From assembly GCA_014058105.1 (NCBI GenBank), contig JACGCM010002017.1, positions 1,550,001-1,614,000 of the forward strand: a stretch of 64,000 bases of DNA. Direction: 5' to 3'. Under the pieces are notes generated by a model that saw nothing but the letters and a program-made list of their open reading frames with translations, was not told where the DNA came from and searched no databases. Made by a program: the position numbers and the translations under genes. Each line of letters starts with the position of its first letter. Position 1 is the first letter of the stretch. The stretch is from Kingdonia uniflora. Taxonomy: Eukaryota; Streptophyta; Magnoliopsida; Ranunculales; Circaeasteraceae. This document shows, piece after piece, positions 1 through 11,956 of the stretch.

Positions 1-585
1 AGGTTTCAATTTAAGCTTTTGTTTAGTTTTGATTTGAAGTTAGTTTTGTGTTTTAGTGTTCGAAAAAACTCTAATTTTAATTGGGTTAACGTTTATCAAT
101 CCGAGTTCTTGCTTTCGCGACTCAGATTTACGTTAATAAGTCTCAGGGAAATCTATACTTTTCAACTTGAATTTTGAGGATGGAGAGCTCTTCTCACAAA
201 CCTCTCAAAGGAGAGAGCTCCTCATGGATTCCTTTGCTTAATAGAGTGCCACGTGGCATTATAGTGAAAAAAGGTGCTATTTGGTATAAACTCTGGGGCA
301 TTATTTGTAATTCAAATTTTACCTATTTATCACACTTTAATAGGGTTCTTCAATCTACGTTTTCTCTTTGGGCTTCCTCAACGATTTTCGATCCATTCAA
401 CTTTTCCACTAGACCTCCTCAGTTAATTTCAAGTCAATGGAAGACAAACTTTGGGTGAATTTGAAGCACTTCTCTTTGACGCGATTTAGTCACTATGATC
501 CATGTAATTAAGTTTTTAGGTTTCCTAAGTTGAAGAAAAGGACAATTGATTCATATTCAGAATTGCTTTACAGTATAATATTTCG
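1..585. other. intergenic, no gene recognised
   Basis: The only open frame of note runs from about 174 to 458 and resembles no family I recognise; its composition looks non-coding. I see no transposon ends here. Confidence 0.4.
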
Positions 586-601
586 GACTGTTCAGTCCCA
601 C

Positions 602-856
602 ATTTTTATTTTTTATGCTAGAGGTATCCGGGCCATCAGGTCGTGGACCATCAATTCCCGACTAGATCTCCTAGGGTTCGTGCAATAGCCCGCAAACCAC
701 ATGAACCGGGTAAGCCGACATAAGGCCGATAGGCTCATACCAACCTCGAAGCGCACACAGAGGTGAGAATCAAACCCTTGAACTCCCGGTTCTACAGACC
801 ATTACGAACCATCACCACAAGAACAACCTAACCACTTGAGCTATTGGTAGTTGGTC
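602..856 (-). mobile_element. tRNA-derived SINE
   Basis: Read on the minus strand, this 255-bp unit begins with a Pol III A box (TAGCTCAAGTGG, about 833-844) and a B-box-like GGTTTGATTCT (about 763-776), and ends in an A-rich tail next to position 602. It is flanked by a 16-bp duplication (586-601 and 857-872) with two mismatches, the signature of target-primed insertion. The body has no open frame. These features together define a SINE; the family name is not assigned. Confidence 0.8.
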
Positions 857-872
857 GACTTTTCAGTTCCAC

Positions 873-1713
873 TAACGTATCATATGATAAGCGTATCTCA
901 TTTATAGTTGCATCCCAAAAATAAAATATTTAAAATTTACAGTCTTCAACTTTTTTTTTGCTTTAATGATGTATTATTAAACTTTTTTATATCGGTCTTA
1001 TAAGAAAGATGCTCTATAACAAAAATTAATCGTGGAGGCGAAGTCCACACGAGAAAGAAATGCTCCATGGCTAAGACTAGCTATGAAGATGAAGTCTGAA
1101 TGTGAAAAAATGTTCTTCTGAAATGGTCTTTGTGGTTATCTGTTCCGTCAAACTTGTTCGACTTTATTCTTTATGGGATTTTATACCTTCTCGGCAATAT
1201 AGAGGATCTATTGGCTAACATCGGATTTTATACCTTCTCGGCAAAAAGAAAAGTTACCTACTCATTTTTATAACTTTTCTCTAAGAGATTCAATTGGGGT
1301 TATTGAGTTGAACTTCACCCTACTTCAATGTTGTTGTTTTTTACTTATAATTGTCAGAGTAGTAATTGTAGTGACCGAGAATTGCTTCCACAAATTACTA
1401 CTTTGTAATAATCATTTGAGAGGTTCCTGAGTGTTATGAATTTTTTCTTTTGATATCGTGAAATACGATGTATGCATTTACTTTGCGCGAAAACTAGGGT
1501 GGTCGTTCGTTGCACGGGTTCTAAACCTTGCATCATCTAAACCCTAAGTCTTGTTCACAACTATCAATTAGAAAAGGAAGGTTTATAATTCTAAATTATT
1601 TGATGTTTGAATCTAAATAGTGGAGGTCAATAATTCCAAATTATATGATGCTCAAATTTAAATACACATTGAGAAAAACAGTAAATGCGACAAAAGTAGG
1701 TTAAGAGTAAGAA
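873..1713. other. intergenic, no gene recognised
   Basis: AT-rich sequence with a short direct repeat (ATTTTATACCTTCTCGGCAA near 1179 and 1230). No coding signal was seen. It lies downstream of the first F-box gene. Confidence 0.4.
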
Positions 1714-2979
1714 CTAACCACCATCAATATCATCAATATCATTATTAGGAAGCCTCAAATATAGTACAAGGTCCTCGTGAAAATCAACAATTTCTCCAAA
1801 CACATTTTCAGGCAACTGCTCGGCTGTTTCAAGTGTATCCTTATTGCGTATTAGATCAGTTTTCCTTCGAAGGAAATTGATCAGGGCTTCCACGAAGACA
1901 AAGGGATTCAGAGGGTCGAAGATCTTATTGAAGATCTTATGCTAAAAAAGAAGAATCTGACACTAGATTAACAAGAGAAGTACCACTAACAAAATTTCAT
2001 GTTTGAAAGAATAAATGATTCAATTATTATACCTGCTCATCAACGGGTATAACAGCATCCTTGTTGTCCTTATCAAGTTCCCTAATAACCGGATGGGAAC
2101 GTAGAACTAATGCAACAGAAACACAATTGTAAGCTAATATATATGCATGAAAAAAAGTAAGGAAGTAATTATAGTATCCACAAAATATCTCTCAAGTTGA
2201 AAAATCTACCATGCGCAAAATAGAACATTTCGTCACAAAATATTTGCATGAACTTGCAAACATTTTGATAAAAGTGCTCGGAGTTCTCGGTAATAAGAAA
2301 ACTCACTGCACACTTAAAGACACCAAGAGTACCATGCTGGGAAACTAATGGAGTGAAGGCATCATCGTGTTCCTTTTCCATGAAATGAGAGTCAATGGAA
2401 GCTGAATACAAAGTAACAAAAAATTAGAATCTAGGAACTCAATCAGAAATTGTAATCTATATACTCTATGAAACATGAAAAGTAAATACTGAACATGCTC
2501 ATACTGTTATTGGGGTTTTGCAAAGAGTTGATTAATTTTTGAGTTTGAGAGAGAATGAGGGTCAATTACAGAAAACTGAAACTAAAAACTAGTAATATGG
2601 AAAGGAACTTACTTGGTTTTGCAAAAGCTTCAGCATATATGCCTACGAGTGATTTAAAGAGCGGTCTATCTGCGTCTGATCTACGGATGAATAAATCATT
2701 GTCGATTAAGTACACTGCATAATAGATATGATGACGGGCAGCTGAATAAACAGTCGGGTCTTTGAAAATATTAGATTTCCTTCGAAGGAAATTGATTAGG
2801 GTTTCCCAAAACACAAAGGGATTTTTAGGGTCGTAGATAGTCTTGAAGATCACCTCAGACGAACGCAAAGGGGTTATTAAGCTACACCAGGACTTCGATA
2901 GGCATTTGAATTGACACAACGACTTAATGGGTAATCTCATAAGTATTTTAGTGATTATATCTTCAATGAACCTTGACAT
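1714..2979 (-). CDS. F-box protein with repeated NudC-N-like module (four exons)
   Basis: Predicted exons on the minus strand are 2979-2613, 2401-2210, 2106-2033 and 1941-1714. All introns are GT-AG and the joined length (861 nt) is a whole number of codons, giving 286 aa with no internal stop. Residues 1-45 form a plant F-box (start MSRFIEDIITKILMRLP, then KSLCQFKCLSKSWCSLI), so it may be an SCF ubiquitin-ligase substrate adaptor. Residues about 60-75 contain WETLINFLRRKSNIF, and the last exon repeats the theme as VEALINFLRRKTDL; this resembles the FLRRKTD core of the NudC N-terminal domain. The middle exon (HFMEKEHDD, then VFKCAVSFLI) is shared with the neighbour at 4179-5736. The last exon replaces the zinc ribbons of that neighbour. 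The substrate is unknown. Exon borders are my prediction from splice consensus and comparison of the two copies. Confidence 0.75.
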
Positions 2980-3049
2980 TGCCCTCCTTCTCTTTTTCTA
3001 GGGTTACTAGGGTTTGGTTTTGCGCCTAAATGGGTTTTTGATTTCCTCA

Positions 3050-3085
<36 letters not shown>

Positions 3086-3489
3086 CAACTTGGGCTGGTA
3101 GGACCGGGTTCAGCTCCATTGATTATAGAGAGATTCCATGAACCAAACCAATCGGTACCTCACAAAGTGCATGAGAGTAAACATGTGTAACTGTGTTTAG
3201 GGAGGAGAGAGTGTCTAATAAAAAGAAAGTGGTGTGCTAAACCGATATACCCGTGGGAAAACACGCCAGGCGAAATGGGGTAAATGGCTCTAGCAAATAC
3301 TCAACACTGTAAAACATCACTCCTGAATCATGATTTTTATATATATATATTTTTTATTTTTCAATCTCCTTGTAATTTTGTTTGATTTACTTAGCTATGG
3401 GGAATGCATGTAAGTCTAACAAAATTGAACTCAAACAAACTGTTGAAACACTTCTTGAGGTTATACTCACACGCCCCTCGGAAGGCAAA
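2980..3489 (-). promoter_or_regulatory. upstream region of F-box copy 1, duplicated
   Basis: This stretch is colinear with 5737-6058 upstream of the second F-box gene: both hold a TAGGGTTACTAGGGTTTGG-type box just before the ATG, then GGTAGGACCGG, then CATGTGTAACTGTG and GAGGAGAGAGTGT. Copy 1 carries a (TA)n tract and an insertion of about 170 bp (3240-3412) that copy 2 lacks. The TAGGG boxes resemble telo-box elements often found in plant 5' leaders; that function is inferred. Confidence 0.5.
3051..3084. repeat. (TA)17 microsatellite
   Basis: Seventeen perfect TA units in the upstream region of the first F-box gene, absent from the duplicate copy. Confidence 0.95.
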
Positions 3490-3747
3490 ATGCTCCCGGT
3501 CCGGCCGAAGGTGGAACCCATCTGGGTTGGGGTGTCCTACTGGACTCCTAACGAGTCCATATACTATTAGGGTTTATATGGAGAGTTTGAGTATAAATAT
3601 ATAACCAAATAAAGGGTCAAGTCTATGTAACCTCGGAAACCAAAGAACCAATCAATCAATAATATCCCTACTCTTCTTTCTTGTCTATATTATGATTAAC
3701 TGATAGAATAGAATATTATTAATACAGTCAAATATTTAACCAACACC
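3490..3747 (+). mobile_element. degenerate solo LTR, Copia family
   Basis: Alignable over most of its length with the 257-bp LTR at 46392-46648 (opposite orientation): shared blocks include GGTGTCCTACTGGACTCCTAA, CAATCAATAATATCCCTACTC and the AACCAACA end. The left end is diverged. It interrupts the F-box segmental duplication exactly where copy 1 loses homology to copy 2. No internal retroelement sequence follows. Confidence 0.7.
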
Positions 3748-4178
3748 ACAGGGGGCTTCTGATTTTGGTACAAAGCTTGAATACTTATTATAAAGTTGTT
3801 ACATCAATAATTTCTAGCGAGAAAGTGTTAGAACTCGATGACTCCAAAATAAGTTGACTTAAACTTAATCAAAGTTATCATCATACTCGAAGGAAAATGA
3901 TTTGGCCAAACATTAAAATATGTAAAAAGTCGTCAAAATATTACAATGAAAGAAGTGAGCAAAATTACATGAGCTCAGTCTATGATGTTCCACCAAGAAA
4001 GATCTCTTTTCCACATATAAATGGATATCCAAAAAACCTTTGCCCCTGACTGAAGCACAACACGATTCAGCATACTAGATCACATGCTACACTAACTGCA
4101 CAAAACTTTCCCCTTTTAACACCAAATATCAAAATAGATCATTGCAACTTCAAAGCCATTCCATTCCATCCAGAGGTC
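3748..4178. other. intergenic between tandem F-box copies
   Basis: Non-coding AT-rich sequence containing the presumed 3' UTR of the second F-box gene. No further element recognised. Confidence 0.4.
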
Positions 4179-5736
4179 CTAAATGCAAAGCGTCGCTTTT
4201 TGCTTCTCCTGCGGTCTCGAGGGATTAAATCCTACATATAAAAGAATAGAAGTCCAATAAGTTGATAGTCACAAATTTCTCAAATTAAAATTTAAAACTT
4301 GAAAGAATGATATCGTAATTTGAAAATGAAGTGGAAAGAGTCTGTTATCACCTAAAATCTTACAACCACATTCAGAACAGAATTTAAATCCCTCTGTATG
4401 GCCTAATATTCCACAATATGGACAGTATTTTGGAACACCCATATGCTGAAACATAAAGAGCAGATAATGAATTAACAAGAAGAATGAGTGAAAAAAATTA
4501 AGACCAAAAAGACAGTCGTTAAGGGGTGTACATGAGAGGAAAAAAGTAACATTCATACCTTCTTATGACCACAGTGCCCACAAAACTTTAATGATACTTG
4601 CAGCTGCTCTTTCCCGCAATTCCAACAATAAAATTCAATTTTTGTATGTTGTTCAATGGGTTTAAATACATCCTTGTTGTCGTAACCAAGTTCCCTAATA
4701 ACCGGATAGGCACGCACAACTAATACAACAGAAACACAATCGCAAAGTTTATATATATGCATGGCAGAAATAATAGCATCCACAAAAAGATCTATTAGGT
4801 AGTAGAACATACCATACATATAATAGGACATTTCGTCACAAAATATTTGCATGAACTTGTAAACATTTTGAAAAAAGTGATCGGAGTTCTCGGAAATCAG
4901 AAAATTCACTGCATACTTAAAGAGACCAAGAGTACCATGCTGGGAAACTAATGAAGCAAAGACACCGTCATGTTCCATTTCCATGAAATGAGACTCGATG
5001 CAAGCTGCAAACAAATTAACAAAAACTAGAATCTAAGAACATAATCAGAAAATGTAATCTATACTCTGAAACATGAATACTAAATACTGAAGATGCTCAT
5101 ACTATTATTGGGGTTTTGCAAAAAGCTTACAATCATATTCTTTATGAGCCAATCTTTAAGCTTCATATTGTTCCAGATTTCAAAGCTTTACAGCAATTTA
5201 AGAAACTGCGTTCTACTCGTAAACATCATTAAATACTTATGACAGATGCTAGAATCTAGATAGATTGCTCCAAACCTCCATATGAGTATGAGCTTGTGAT
5301 ATAGAAAGGAACTTACTCGGTTTAAGAATCAGCCAAGTTGAGAGGGTCAATTACAGAAACTGAAACTAAAAACTCGTAATATGGAAATAAACTTACTCGG
5401 TATGTCAAAAGCTTCAACATACATGCTTATGAGTGACGTACCAACCAAACCATCCGGGTAGATTGGGTAAATCGCATCATAGAAAACTTCACGGGCATCT
5501 ATTAAAATTATCGGGTCTTTGAAAAGATCAGATTTCCTTCGAAGGAAATTGATTAGGGTTTCCCAAAACGCAAAGGGGTTTTTAGAGTCGTAGATAGTCT
5601 TGAAGATCGCCTCAGAGGAACACAAAGGGGTTATTAAGCTACACCAGGGATTTGAGACGCATTTGAATCGACACAACGACTTGACGGGTAATCTCAGAAG
5701 TATTTTAGTGATTATATCTTCAATGAGCCTTGACAT
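4179..5736 (-). CDS. F-box protein with two C-terminal zinc ribbons (five exons)
   Basis: Predicted minus-strand exons are 5736-5397, 5004-4813, 4719-4559, 4445-4352 and 4231-4179; all junctions are GT-AG and the joined 840 nt give 279 aa. Residues 1-45 are an F-box (MSRLIEDIITKILLRLPVKS), followed by the WETLINFLRRKSDLF module near residue 65 and the shared middle exon. Unlike its tandem neighbour, exon 3 continues into a Cys4 zinc ribbon (CWNCGKE, then FCGHCGHKK) and exon 4 carries a second (YCPYCGIL, then FCSECGCKI). Such double ribbons usually bind zinc and could mediate protein or nucleic-acid contacts. Intron 1 holds about 230 bp missing from copy 1, including a second donor-like CCGAGTAAGTT near 5314. 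A role as SCF adaptor is inferred from the F-box only; partners are unknown. Confidence 0.78.
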
Positions 5737-6160
5737 TGTCCTCCTTCTCTCTTTCTAGGGTTAGTAGGGTTTGGTTTTGATTCTTGGGCAGGTAGGACCG
5801 GATTCACCTCCATTGATTATATGGAGAAAAAGATTTTATGCTAAGTGAGAGAGAGAGAGATACCACGCGCCAAACCAATTGGCGCCTGACAAAGTGCATG
5901 AGAGTTGAGAATCTCAAAGAGTAAACATGTGTAACTGTGTTTAGGGAGGAGAGAGTGTATAACAAAAAGAAAGTGGCGTCTAACAAAATTGAACTCAAAC
6001 AAAATGTTGGAACACCTCTTGAGGTTGTACTCGCCCTCCCTAGGAAGGCAAAATGCTCTGTCAGTTCAAAATGAGAAACAAAGAAATTGTCGCAATCGAT
6101 TTCCTCAGGTACCTCTTTTGCTAGAGGCAAACAGGTCGATGGTAAACTAGTATAGACCAT
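5737..6160 (-). promoter_or_regulatory. upstream region of F-box copy 2
   Basis: Duplicate of 2980-3489 up to about 6058, with a GA-rich tract at 5850-5862. Homology to copy 1 ends where the LTR relic begins in that copy. A 118-codon open frame on the minus strand overlaps this region but shows no family similarity, and I read it as chance. Confidence 0.45.
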
Positions 6161-6502
6161 TTGTTAAGGGGAACGAATCTGTAGATACTTATTTTTGGGA
6201 CACTCAAACTGTCTGTTTAGATTCTAAATTTTAAATAGGAGGAAATAGTTTGAGAACACGTTTTGTAGACGTGTAGCCATCATAATAAAAGTAAGATTTA
6301 CTCTCTCAACATCAAAATAGACAAAATCCAACCACTGAATTAGATGAAATTGGGATGCATATAACAAGACCTACTTTAAATAAGTATTTGCTAACAAAAA
6401 GAAGAGAGATTTTATACATACTGTTGGGTTGGAGATCATATCTCACTTTTGGAATGTAAATAACAATAGTAGAAAGTGTTTTGTGTTTGGAGATACCTCG
6501 AG

Positions 6503-6746
6503 TTAGTGATAATATTTCTTCAACCTCTTACTGTTCCAATGACTAGGTATCTTGATGCCTTCTTCTGTCATGAGGTAGTAGGATTTGAGGCCTGTTCGAC
6601 TTATGACCAAAAACGGACCTTCTCAGTTCTCTGCGAGCTTCCCAGCATTTAACCTCCTTTCTATTATAGGGGATTTCACGGAGAACTAAGTCGTTGATTT
6701 TGAACTCACGATTCCGAACTCCTCTATTGTAGGAATTGGCTAGCAT
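6503..6746 (-). pseudogene. gypsy integrase C-terminal fragment
   Basis: On the minus strand the sequence reads SYNRGVRNREFKINDLVLRE and, after a frameshift, a tail with SYYLMTEEG and HWNSKRLKKYYH followed by a stop. This is the typical C-terminal end of Ty3/gypsy integrase (the REFKxGDLVLRK block and the final HPWNxxxLKKYY block). The rest of the polyprotein is missing, so this is a scrap of an old element. Confidence 0.7.
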
Positions 6747-6849
6747 ATGATGATATCAATCCAAGTTTGGCACAGCTTAAGCTCGTGTTTCATCTATCCA
6801 ATTTAGAAAAATTAGACTTAATCAAATCAAAACATGATCATATCAGATT

Positions 6850-7230
6850 TGGTGACGTGGTAGAGAGTGGGACCCACAATGCTAATGTGGTAGTGTTCAC
6901 TATTGACACGTGGCATGTGGGACCCATTTGGGATGACGTGACAGGGCCACACAGTATGTAAACCCCATCTATTGTCGTGCCAGTGACACGTGGCAATTGT
7001 TGTGGTAGTGACACGTGACATCACTATAGCAATGGCACGTGGCATCACAGTGGCATCATAGGGCGATGACATGTGGCAGTATTGTAGCAGTGATACGTGG
7101 CAGGCACTGTAGCAGACACGTGGCATCACAGGTTAATGACACATTGTAGACTATAACAGTGACACATGACATACACTGTTGTCAGACATGTGTCAGTACT
7201 CTAGTTGGGCACGTGTCATACCAAGTCAGA
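6850..7230. repeat. degenerate tandem array rich in G-boxes
   Basis: The motif GACACGTGGCA recurs in imperfect form about every 20-40 bp. I count six exact CACGTG cores (near 6908, 6988, 7012, 7037, 7118, 7210) plus variants such as ACATGTGGCA and ATACGTGGCA. CACGTG is the core bound by bZIP and bHLH factors in plants; here the array sits beside retroelement debris, not at an obvious gene. Confidence 0.6.
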
Positions 7231-7435
7231 CTGGCCCAACTCGGTCTAGAATTGGCTTTTAGAGCCCAACTTTTGGCAAAATTTAGTTAAATTTTTTTTT
7301 CTTGGAAAATTCTTATCGACTGGACCTACCCCGGGGGACCCATTTTAAAAAAAAATTATACAATTTTTTTTTTAATTTTTTTGTGGGAACAGATGCCTTG
7401 TATAGAAAAGATGACTAACTTATATGTGATATAAG
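7195..7435 (+). repeat. dispersed repeat, copy at 39.6 kb
   Basis: Shares extended similarity with 39580-39795, including GACTGGACCTAC, a GGGGGACCCATTTT block and CTTGTATAGAAAA followed by GACTAACTTATATGTGATAT. Both copies are on the same strand. It is probably part of an unidentified transposon and carries no open frame. Confidence 0.65.
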
Positions 7436-7439
7436 AATA

Positions 7440-8326
7440 CAAAACCACAATGGTCTTATTTTTAATATTATATTTACTTTCCACGCTTCAAATATTGTAT
7501 TTTCGAGCAAATATTCGATAACTCACTACCTGATTTCAGTTTTACTCATTCTTGAGCAAAACGATAATTGTTGGTTCAAAACCACAAGCTCATGCTTTTT
7601 AAGCATACGCATGTGCCTACGTCGCACAATGTCAGGTATAGTGACAGGGTTATAGACAAATGTCACAACCATAGATAGACAAGATGTGATAATACTAGCA
7701 GGATTTATAATCCTGTTATTGATAACTAGGCAAGGGGAACACGAAGTTCATCTATGAACCAAAGTGGAAAAGGAAACATTATAAGTTGGACACGAAAGAG
7801 TCATCAGGCACTAGGTGTGGAACAACAAGGTAACCCGGACGATCCTAACAGATCATCCCCGACCATATCACGTGACCACGGCTGGGGTAAATATTGCAAC
7901 TGCAGCGTTTAAAGCCACATTTTTTCCAAGATACCTATGCAATTTTGGATCATGTCTAAGAGCGATCAGTAGTTGAGTCTCAATAGAAGAGTGATATCAC
8001 TTAAGGAGCATTACCAAATAATAACTTTACTTGTTGTGAGTAGTAGTATTACTTTATTAGATACTACCTTTGATTGAGTTGAAACTCTTTACTGGTTAGC
8101 TTCTTCAAATGCTTGTGACATGCACTAGGTATCACATCGATGAGATTTCTTTTTGTTCTATAATTTAAAATTTATTACTTCGAAAGTAGTTAAATTCCAC
8201 GTATCATAGTTGATTTACTATATACAATCTGCTCAAAGGATCTCTCTGCTCATAATAGAGCAACTTCTGTTCATAGCATTATATGATCATAGAGTATTCA
8301 CCGATAATCGGATGAGTGGCGACACA
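7440..8326. other. intergenic, no gene recognised
   Basis: No coding signal. The sequence just before the LTR element ends in the 5-bp target duplicate ACACA (8322-8326). Confidence 0.4.
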
Positions 8327-9136
8327 TGTGACGATCTACCTAACGCCGGCCAAATCCACCCGAGCGTTTTAAGTTTTGTCTGAGTATATATGTTCTTTAT
8401 ATCCTAATATAGTTGTACGCCAAGTTTCGTCGAAATCGGATTCAGTTAAGGGGGCGAAAAGGGCCAGTACGCTTCGTCTCATGTTTTAACGTTTCCTTTT
8501 GGAACTTGACTATTTACGTAGTAGCTATATTAAGAAGGAACCTTGGTCCAATCCTCCCCATGACTAAAAGAACTTTAATGCTTGGTCATCAAGGACCCCA
8601 GCTCATGGGCTATCTACAAGGGATAGTCATGAGTTCTCCTAGGTCTAGGGAAGGCCAGGGGACATTGCCTTGCAATGCGGGTCAATTTTCCAAAGAGGGT
8701 TCAGAGGGCGCCGTTATTCCCCGCGGGCTATCCGAGACGCACCGCCCCTTACAGATGGACAATATAAATACTCCAGGCTTGTCGCCCCTTTATATATGAG
8801 TCCCTTACTTGGAAACCGGCATATTGAGCTACCCTGATCCGCTACAGGACAGGTGTGCTTTCCGCACCTCGTACGCGTCACGAGAGATTACGCTGTAGGG
8901 ATTATTGAGGGAACCTTCAGCGCTGTTGCCTATACCGAATACACATTCGATGACCCCTCACGAGTATCCAGGATTATCTGGATGTCGCTCTAGCATCCAT
9001 GGGTTGTATGCCACTGGCGCGCCGCGCCCGTGAAGATGGCTGGTACACGCCGACCGCATGTCCGTGTACGCCGCATAGTCCCTTATTCGGCTGTGCTCTG
9101 GGCACTGTAGAGGCAGGCCCAGTTTGGGCCGTGACA
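8327..9136 (+). repeat. 5' LTR of the LARD-like element
   Basis: Begins TGTGACGATCTACC, ends GGGCCGTGACA. A TATA box (ATATAAATA) sits at about 8761, with the downstream GC-rich section forming the presumed R/U5 region. Confidence 0.9.
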
Positions 9137-9138
9137 GA

Positions 9139-9150
9139 TGGTATCAGAGC
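9139..9150 (+). other. primer-binding site (initiator tRNA-Met)
   Basis: TGGTATCAGAGC, complementary to the 3' end of plant initiator tRNA-Met, two bases after the 5' LTR. Confidence 0.9.
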
Positions 9151-11956
9151 GATAATAGCTTGTTAAAGCTTATCTCTTGAGTTGGTAGGGAGTAGATGGA
9201 TTGTGCCTACGTCTCTCAGAATCGGTCTAGAGTTTGGCCGAGTTATCAGATCTTGTTAGAGAAAATCTTTGTGATGGTTCCCGAGTTGGAAATGCGGGAT
9301 ACCTACTTGGAAGTTGTGATCTTCAGAGCCGTAGTTGCTTTGTAAAGATGATCCAAGCACCGTTGTGAACGTTTGTAAAGCGAGTTGCCTACATGTCAGT
9401 TGATATTGGACGCAAGAGAAAGGCTCCATATCTGAGCACGATATTGCTCAAGTTAAGTGTGCTTTGGACAATGACGCTAAGAGAAGGATTGAGATTTGAA
9501 TTGGACGCGATAATCTATATCGCTGGTTGTCTCTAGAAGGCTAGTCAGTGTAGCAGATGCTCTATGAAGAATAGTAATAGAGCGATCTAGCAGGTTGTTA
9601 TTGCATTCAGTCCGCATACGTACTGCGAAGTTTATTAATAGTTGTGATCAAGGACGATTCCCCTCAGTAGAGATCGATATGGTCAGTGTCAGTTGCCGAG
9701 TACTTTTGTGTGGAAGCCGCGAAGGTTGGTTTGGCTGGAATTCCTTAGTGTCTACAGAAGATTGAAGAATCCTGAAAGATACTCGTTGCGATTGTCCTGA
9801 GTTGGACACAGAGACGTTCCGGAGGTGAATGTCATAAGCCGATGTTGAAATGGCGTGAAAGTAATAGATGAAGACATGGTTTGGGTTTGCACACAGTGAT
9901 ATTGTCAGGTAGACGTCGAGGGCAGAGTTTCTCATTGTTACACGACATGAACAACGCTTCCCCAAGTTGGGTTGTCGCTTATCCGCAGTTAGTCCATAGT
10001 TACACAGGACACTGCTTTGCTCACTCAAAGAAGGCAAGTTCTCGAGTGATGTTTGTTCTCTGGCTCCATAGTGAGTTTCAGGTTTGTCAGCGTTTGAGTG
10101 CTCTAGCCGAGTTGATCCATGTTGTTCCACAAGATGGTTCTGGGTCATTTTAAGCTCACAGATGGATGAAGACTCACGTTTTTGAAGGTTAGTCAGTTAC
10201 GTGGTCATCACAGAACAGAGTTGAGCTACAGTCAGTTGTGCGGGTTACCTCAGACATGATCTCTGATGGAAGAATGCTCTAGGATGAAAGATCTTGGGCG
10301 GAATTAGATGTTAGTTTCCCAATTCCTTATCACTTAGTGGTTGGCAGTAGGGATAGAGTTCCCGCGCCTCGTTCTTTATTTGTATTGATGGAGTGTCTTT
10401 AGAAGACCACATCCCAGTGACAGTTCGGAGTTGGCTGCATTTACAGAAGCTAGTTCAAAAGACAGAGAATGGCTCCGCTTCAGTTTAAAGATGATTGCGA
10501 TAGTATGAAGGTAGGTCTTCGCAAGTTTGATAGCAGTTGGACATGGCAAGCCAACGAGCTCAGGGCGACAGGTGCAGTAACAATATCTTGTTCCCAAGTT
10601 CCCCAAGTACTCAGGTTTGAGTAGGGATATAGAGATGGAGAAACGTTTCAGCAGTCAGTGAGTTATATGTTACAATTTTGTTCTCGACGCGGACGTCTAG
10701 CTTATTGAGTGTGGGAAGAGCTGTAAGTTGTGACGCAGATGTACGCAGGTTCCAGCATGGGTCTTTACCACCAGAGTTTGGCAAGTACAGATGCCAGTGT
10801 TAAGTCCTCATCAGAGAAGAGGCATTGAGAAGTCCTCCTTGAAGAGTGAGGCAGATTAGAGTCCTCCGAAGTTGAGAGACCTTGGTGACGCCGGAGTAGC
10901 GATTACCCTTCCTGCAGCCAAGTCAGGTGCAGATGCCATCTAGCGTTATATTGGTTAGATGATGGCCTACTACAAAGTGGTAGAGCAGAACGTGGCTGCA
11001 CAGATAGATGTCTCATGGATTTTATAAGTTTACACAAGACGCCTTTATGGAAGACCTCGGTGGTTAGCTGGCGGTAGGGATCAGAGTACCCGCGCCTTGA
11101 TAGGCTGCCTCGATGGTCTTGTTGGCGGTAGGACAAGAGTGGTCCGCGCCTTGTTGAGAGTACCCACCCTCGCCCAAGTGAACAATGTGTACCAATTCAG
11201 TTCTATACTGGTAAGGCTAGAGTGCCGCATCTTGATGTTGTGTCCCAGATGGTCCGAAAGAAGGGCGGACATAGTTGAAGACCTTTGCAGAGTTAGTTGA
11301 AGGGCAGTCATGCAGTTTCAGTGTGCGACAGGTATTTCGTGCAGTTGGGGAGAGTTTGCCCCTTGGTTTTAGAAGACTTGTTCCTTACCACTCGCAGATG
11401 AAGAGTGAAGTTTGAAGCCGAGATTCATAGAAGATTGAACTCTCGAACAGCAAAGGCATTGTGTGACTCAGAAGTGAGCGCACTTTTGGACGGGATTGAA
11501 GATATCCTCGCCGGGCTGTCCGGAGGAGACGCCCTTGGTTTGTCGAGAAGAGCGAAATTCCACATTGTGTCAGGGGAGAAGGCGCTTGCAGCGGGATGCA
11601 GCGCATTTCAGAGGGCGCGATGCTAGAGTGCACCGCCCATACATTTTTCAGAAGGCTTGAGACCATGAGACAATATTCAGAGGAGAAGGCAGACTCTAGA
11701 GTTCGAATGAAGGTCCAGTAACCATGCACTTCCGTTGGAAAGGGCAAAGTTAAGGTTCAGTTCTAAAGACACAATTGTCAGCATCGAGACTAGCAGTTGG
11801 GCTCAGTATCCGCTAGTGCAGAAAAAGATATAGTACTCTGAACTAAGTGTGGGAGAGTTGTTAGTTTCTTGAAGATGCAGAAGATTGAATCCTTGCAGAG
11901 CCGTGTTGAAGAAGGTTCTCGACGAGGACGTCGAGATTATTTTAAGTGCGGGAGGA

